The notes beneath the pieces were generated by a model that was not told the origin of the DNA, ran no database searches, and saw nothing but the letters and a program-made list of their open reading frames with translations. A program made the position numbers and the translations under genes. Shown piece by piece: positions 4,828 through 6,941 of a stretch of 6,941 bases of DNA; position 1 is the stretch's first letter; each line of letters opens with the position of its first letter. The stretch lies in assembly GCA_003131665.1 (NCBI GenBank), contig PKWA01000129.1, positions 1 through 6,941 on the forward strand. Direction: 5' to 3'. This stretch comes from Acidimicrobiaceae bacterium. Lineage in GTDB: Bacteria > Actinomycetota > Acidimicrobiia > Acidimicrobiales > RAAP-2.

Positions 4828-5188
4828 CCAACAAATCAACGACAAAAATTAACGTCTCGTTCGGCGCGATCACGCCACCGGCGCCGCGTTCTCCGTACCC
4901 GAGGTGTGAGGGAATAACGAGTCGACGTCGTCCGCCGACTCTCATGCCCACCACACCCTCGTCCCAGCCCTTAATAACGTGACCGGCCCCCAGCGTAAAG
5001 TCGAAGGGCTCGCCTCGGTTCCATGAGGCGTCGAACTCTGCACCGCTCGACGCGCTCACGCCCACGTAGTGCACGACGGCCGTCTGGCCGGTCTTGGCTT
5101 CCTCACCTTCGCCGAGCGTGAGGTCCTCAATGACGAGGACCTCCGGCGCTGGTCCAAGATGTGGTTCGACGATTGGCCGCTCAGACAT
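4817..5188 (-). CDS. FKBP-type peptidyl-prolyl cis-trans isomerase
   Basis: Single-domain FKBP predicted to catalyse proline isomerisation and assist protein folding in the cytoplasm; no signal peptide or lipobox is seen. The 123 aa cover the whole fold: the GEEAKTGQTAVVHYVGV strand (28-44) with Tyr41, the GAEFDAS turn (49-55) with Phe52 and Asp53, FDFTLGAGHVIKGWDEGVVGMRVGGRRRLVIP (62-93) with Val71, Ile72 and Trp75, LGYGERGAGGVIAPNETLIF (96-115) with Tyr98, and the closing VDLLEL strand. The IAPN sequence replaces the more usual IPPN. ATG 5188 is preceded by GGGAG (5200-5196) at 7 nt. The gene begins 11 nt after the helicase stop, so the two probably form one operon, suggesting a shared stress or cold role (inference). 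Its stop abuts the convergent LON-domain gene. Confidence 0.95.
   Translation of the reverse strand: MSERPIVEPHLGPAPEVLVIEDLTLGEGEEAKTGQTAVVHYVGVSASSGAEFDASWNRGEPFDFTLGAGHVIKGWDEGVVGMRVGGRRRLVIPSHLGYGERGAGGVIAPNETLIFVVDLLELR
5120..5143. repeat. 9-bp-arm hairpin in the 5' part of the FKBP gene
   Basis: GAGGTCCTC (5120-5128) and GAGGACCTC (5135-5143) are perfect reverse complements separated by 6 nt. The element covers FKBP codons 16-23, about 45-69 nt into the coding sequence. An RNA stem here could slow early translation or tune expression relative to the helicase, but codon choice may explain it. Confidence 0.4.
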
Positions 5189-5195
5189 GGCGAGG

Positions 5196-5200
5196 CTCCC
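5196..5200 (-). promoter_or_regulatory. ribosome-binding site of the FKBP gene
   Basis: GGGAG on the minus strand (5200-5196) begins on the last base of the helicase TAG stop (5202-5200) and lies 7 nt before ATG 5188. It supports the chosen start and translation directly after the helicase. Confidence 0.6.
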
Positions 5201-6795
5201 TAGTGACGCCGAGGGCGTCCCGGGCTGACGGCGCGAACGTTCTTCGCCTCGCGACCCTTGGGACCATGCGCCTCTTCGAAAGTGATCTTCTGACCTTGAG
5301 TGAGCGATTTGAAACCGTCACCCACGATGTTCGAGAAGTGAATGAAGAGGTCGTCGCCCTTGTCGTCGCTGGCGAAGCCAAAACCTTTGGAGTCGTTGAA
5401 GAAACTCACGACGGCTTCGCTTCCGCGAGCGCGACTCGAACTTTCGCCACGGGCAACGGGCGCCTCGCGACGCTCAAAGCCTCGTACCGGGCGAGGAGAA
5501 CTCTCGCTCGAACGACGGGGGTGCCGAGTGGTGGTGGCGCGCTCTCTTGATTCGCGAGGTGCGAAGTTCCTTGAGCCGCGCTCTCTGGCCCGAGGGGCCG
5601 AGGACTCGACGCGACGCTTGGGCGTGCGATCGTCCAACCGTTCGGCGGCCACCGCGTCGTCGACGGCGCCTAAACGAATCGCGTTGGCGTCCTCTTGAGA
5701 CTCGATGGACTGCTCTAAGCCGAGTGCGCGCTGGAGGCGCTTCACCTGGCCCATGACGTCTTCGCCGACGAGTGAGATGACCGCGCCCGTCGCTCCCGCT
5801 CGCCCGGTACGACCGGATCGGTGCAGATAGTCCGTGGCCTGCGCCGGGGGGTCGTAGTGCACCACGACGGGCAAGAGTTCAATATGTAGACCGCGCGCGG
5901 CGACGTCGGTCGCGACGAGGACCTTTATCTGACCGCTCTTCACGCTGCGCAGGGCGCGCTCGCGTTGGGCCTGGGAGCGGTCACCGTGCAGCGCGACGGC
6001 GGAGATTCCCCGTTCGCCCAGTTGGCGAACCAAGCGATCGGCGCCGTGCTTGGTGCGCGTAAAGATGAGCGCGCGCTCGTACTTCTCGACGATGTCGGCC
6101 GTGATGTCGGGACGGCGATCGCGCGCGACGCGCCAGAAGTAGTGGTCGACGTCGTTCGGCGCTTCGTCACCCACCACGTCATGAATCGCGGCGTTGTGAG
6201 TGAACTCACGCACCAACGACGAGACGTCGGGGCCCATCGTGGCCGAGAACAGCATGACGTGACGCTGCGGTGCGGTGGCCGCCACGAGGCGACGCACCGC
6301 GGGCAAAAAGCCCATGTCGGCCATCCGGTCAGCTTCGTCAACGACCACGGTCGTCACCGAACCTAGGTCGAGGGCCCCTTGTTCGAGCATGTCCTCGAGA
6401 CGCCCGGGGCAGGCCACGACCACGTCGACGCCGAAGTTGAGGGCCTTGCGCGCGACGTTGTACGAGGTACCGCCGTAAATGGAGATCACGCGACGACCTC
6501 GGTCGTCGGTCAGCTGTGCGATCTCTTTTTGCACTTGGGCCGCGAGTTCGCGCGTGGGCACGAGTACCAGGGCGACCGGCTTGCGGGCACGGGCCTTGGC
6601 CAAACGAGCCATGAGGGGCAGGGCGAAGGCGAGGGTCTTGCCCGATCCGGTGATGGCTTTACCCACCACGTCGCGCCCTTGGAGGGCGTCGGGGATAGAG
6701 GCCTCTTGGATCGGGAAGGCCTCGGTGATGCCTCGCGCGTTGAGGCGCTCCACGAGACGTGGGGGGACGCCGAGGTCGGCAAAGGACGTGGACAT
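5200..6795 (-). CDS. DEAD-box RNA helicase with C-terminal cold-shock domain
   Basis: ATP-dependent RNA helicase with a full RhlE/CsdA-like core: Q motif (Phe5 to Gln30), motif I AITGSGKT (47-54), Ia PTRELA (80-85), Ib CPGR (129-132, usually TPGR), motif II DEAD (153-156), III SAT (184-186), IV ALIFTRTK (242-249), V ATDVAARGLH (295-304) and VI HRSGRTGRAG (325-334). A basic Arg/Ser-rich linker, apparently disordered, runs from about 360 to 460. The last 70 residues form a cold-shock domain (about 461-523) with both RNA-binding motifs, KGFGF (470-474) and LFIHF (483-487), and a GDGFKSLTQGQKITFE segment typical of CspA proteins. The fusion suggests a one-chain machine for opening structured RNA and keeping it single-stranded, perhaps in ribosome assembly or cold adaptation (inference). 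ATG 6795 has TAGGAG at 4 nt. It is 531 aa, intact, and followed by an FKBP gene. Confidence 0.95.
   Translation of the reverse strand: MSTSFADLGVPPRLVERLNARGITEAFPIQEASIPDALQGRDVVGKAITGSGKTLAFALPLMARLAKARARKPVALVLVPTRELAAQVQKEIAQLTDDRGRRVISIYGGTSYNVARKALNFGVDVVVACPGRLEDMLEQGALDLGSVTTVVVDEADRMADMGFLPAVRRLVAATAPQRHVMLFSATMGPDVSSLVREFTHNAAIHDVVGDEAPNDVDHYFWRVARDRRPDITADIVEKYERALIFTRTKHGADRLVRQLGERGISAVALHGDRSQAQRERALRSVKSGQIKVLVATDVAARGLHIELLPVVVHYDPPAQATDYLHRSGRTGRAGATGAVISLVGEDVMGQVKRLQRALGLEQSIESQEDANAIRLGAVDDAVAAERLDDRTPKRRVESSAPRARERGSRNFAPRESRERATTTRHPRRSSESSPRPVRGFERREAPVARGESSSRARGSEAVVSFFNDSKGFGFASDDKGDDLFIHFSNIVGDGFKSLTQGQKITFEEAHGPKGREAKNVRAVSPGRPRRH
5227..5415 (-). other. cold-shock domain fused to the helicase
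   Basis: Helicase residues about 461-523, AVVSFFNDSKGFGF to AKNVRAV, align with a whole CspA-type domain (about 65 aa), lacking only the usual initial MxxGT. The RNP1 (KGFGF) and RNP2 (LFIHF) aromatic residues that stack on single-stranded nucleic acid are intact, so it should bind RNA. It is in the same uninterrupted reading frame as the helicase; the next in-frame stop is at 5202-5200. Confidence 0.92.
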
Positions 6796-6799
6796 GGAA

Positions 6800-6805
6800 C
6801 TCCTA
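6800..6805 (-). promoter_or_regulatory. ribosome-binding site of the helicase gene
   Basis: TAGGAG on the minus strand, with AGGAG at 6804-6800, lies 4 nt before ATG 6795. A 7-bp hairpin (6828-6806) ends just one base upstream of the AGGAG core. Confidence 0.65.
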
Positions 6806-6828
6806 CGAGTTGAAATGAGCCCAACTCG
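6806..6828 (-). repeat. leader hairpin 2, adjacent to the helicase RBS
   Basis: In the transcript CGAGUUG (6828-6822) pairs perfectly with CAACUCG (6812-6806) around a 9-nt loop. It abuts the Shine-Dalgarno, so its folding or refolding could change access for the ribosome. Confidence 0.5.
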
Positions 6829-6851
6829 CAGAAATCAGTCGAATCGGTCTC

Positions 6852-6868
6852 CATCGCGAGATGCGATG
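6852..6868 (-). repeat. leader hairpin 1 of the helicase gene
   Basis: CAUCGC (6868-6863) pairs perfectly with GCGAUG (6857-6852) around a 5-nt loop, extendable by a U-G and a U-A pair. It lies just downstream of the predicted transcription start, in the leader of the helicase message. Confidence 0.45.
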
Positions 6869-6882
6869 AAACAGCGTTTTCC

Positions 6883-6890
6883 ATGTTAGC
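6883..6890 (-). promoter_or_regulatory. possible -10 box of the helicase-FKBP operon
   Basis: GCTAACAT on the minus strand contains TAACAT (6888-6883), a reasonable -10. It would start a message near 6876, leaving a leader of about 80 nt. No good -35 is found at 16-18 nt upstream (6905-6912). The remaining bases to 6941 show no gene; they may hold more upstream control sequence. Confidence 0.35.
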
Positions 6891-6941
6891 AGACGCCGGC
6901 GCGACACCGTGCGCACGCGGTTTGACCTAGACCCCGTTTGC

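Noticed and set aside
6379..6813. Plus-strand open frames opposite the helicase (also 5161-5550 and 5965-6366)
   Set aside because: All lie opposite the conserved helicase, cold-shock or FKBP coding sequence and show no domain or start signals.
6510..6884. Minus-strand open frame starting ATG 6884 ahead of the helicase
   Set aside because: It is out of frame with the helicase and overlaps its motifs in another frame; no ribosome-binding site or similarity. The bases 6796-6884 fit better as a leader.
6922..6927. TTGACC as a -35 of a plus-strand promoter
   Set aside because: The window ends before any -10 or gene could be seen, so it cannot be supported.

Overview
The window reads as an ordinary, densely packed chromosomal core region of a moderately GC-rich member of the Actinomycetota, perhaps a deep-branching or Acidimicrobiia-like lineage. 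The evidence is the mec-cysO-cysM cysteine module followed by rph and rdgB, an order close to the Mycobacterium tuberculosis Rv1334-Rv1341 region as I recall it, together with GTG starts and apparently leaderless promoters. The lineage below phylum is inference. No mobile element, CRISPR array, tRNA or sign of gene transfer was seen. Every gene is intact except the tmRNA, which runs off the left edge.

Layout: (1) 1-945, minus strand: smpB followed by ssrA (tmRNA, 3' end missing), the two halves of the trans-translation ribosome-rescue system. (2) 946-1003: a 58-bp divergent promoter region in which smpB and mec each have a TANNNT box exactly 6 nt before a GTG start. (3) 1004-2749, plus strand: mec (JAMM peptidase), cysO (ubiquitin-like sulfur carrier) and cysM (O-phosphoserine-type cysteine synthase). 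Together they make cysteine from a CysO thiocarboxylate. cysO-cysM also seem to have their own promoter. (4) 2815-4145: rph (RNase PH) and rdgB (dITP/XTP pyrophosphatase), overlapping by 4 nt, for RNA 3' processing and nucleotide-pool cleaning. (5) 4181-4816: a stand-alone Lon N-terminal-domain protein with another leaderless-type start. (6) 4817-6795, minus strand and convergent: an operon of a DEAD-box RNA helicase carrying a C-terminal cold-shock domain, then a small FKBP-type prolyl isomerase. It is preceded by a leader of about 80 nt with two hairpins.

I see no wholly new system. The points most worth a second look are the DEAD-box/cold-shock-domain fusion with its structured leader, the CysO C-terminus that continues two residues past Gly-Gly (GGLW), the mirror-image leaderless promoters of smpB and mec, a perfect 11-bp-arm palindrome inside cysM, and the unusually short predicted tmRNA tag.
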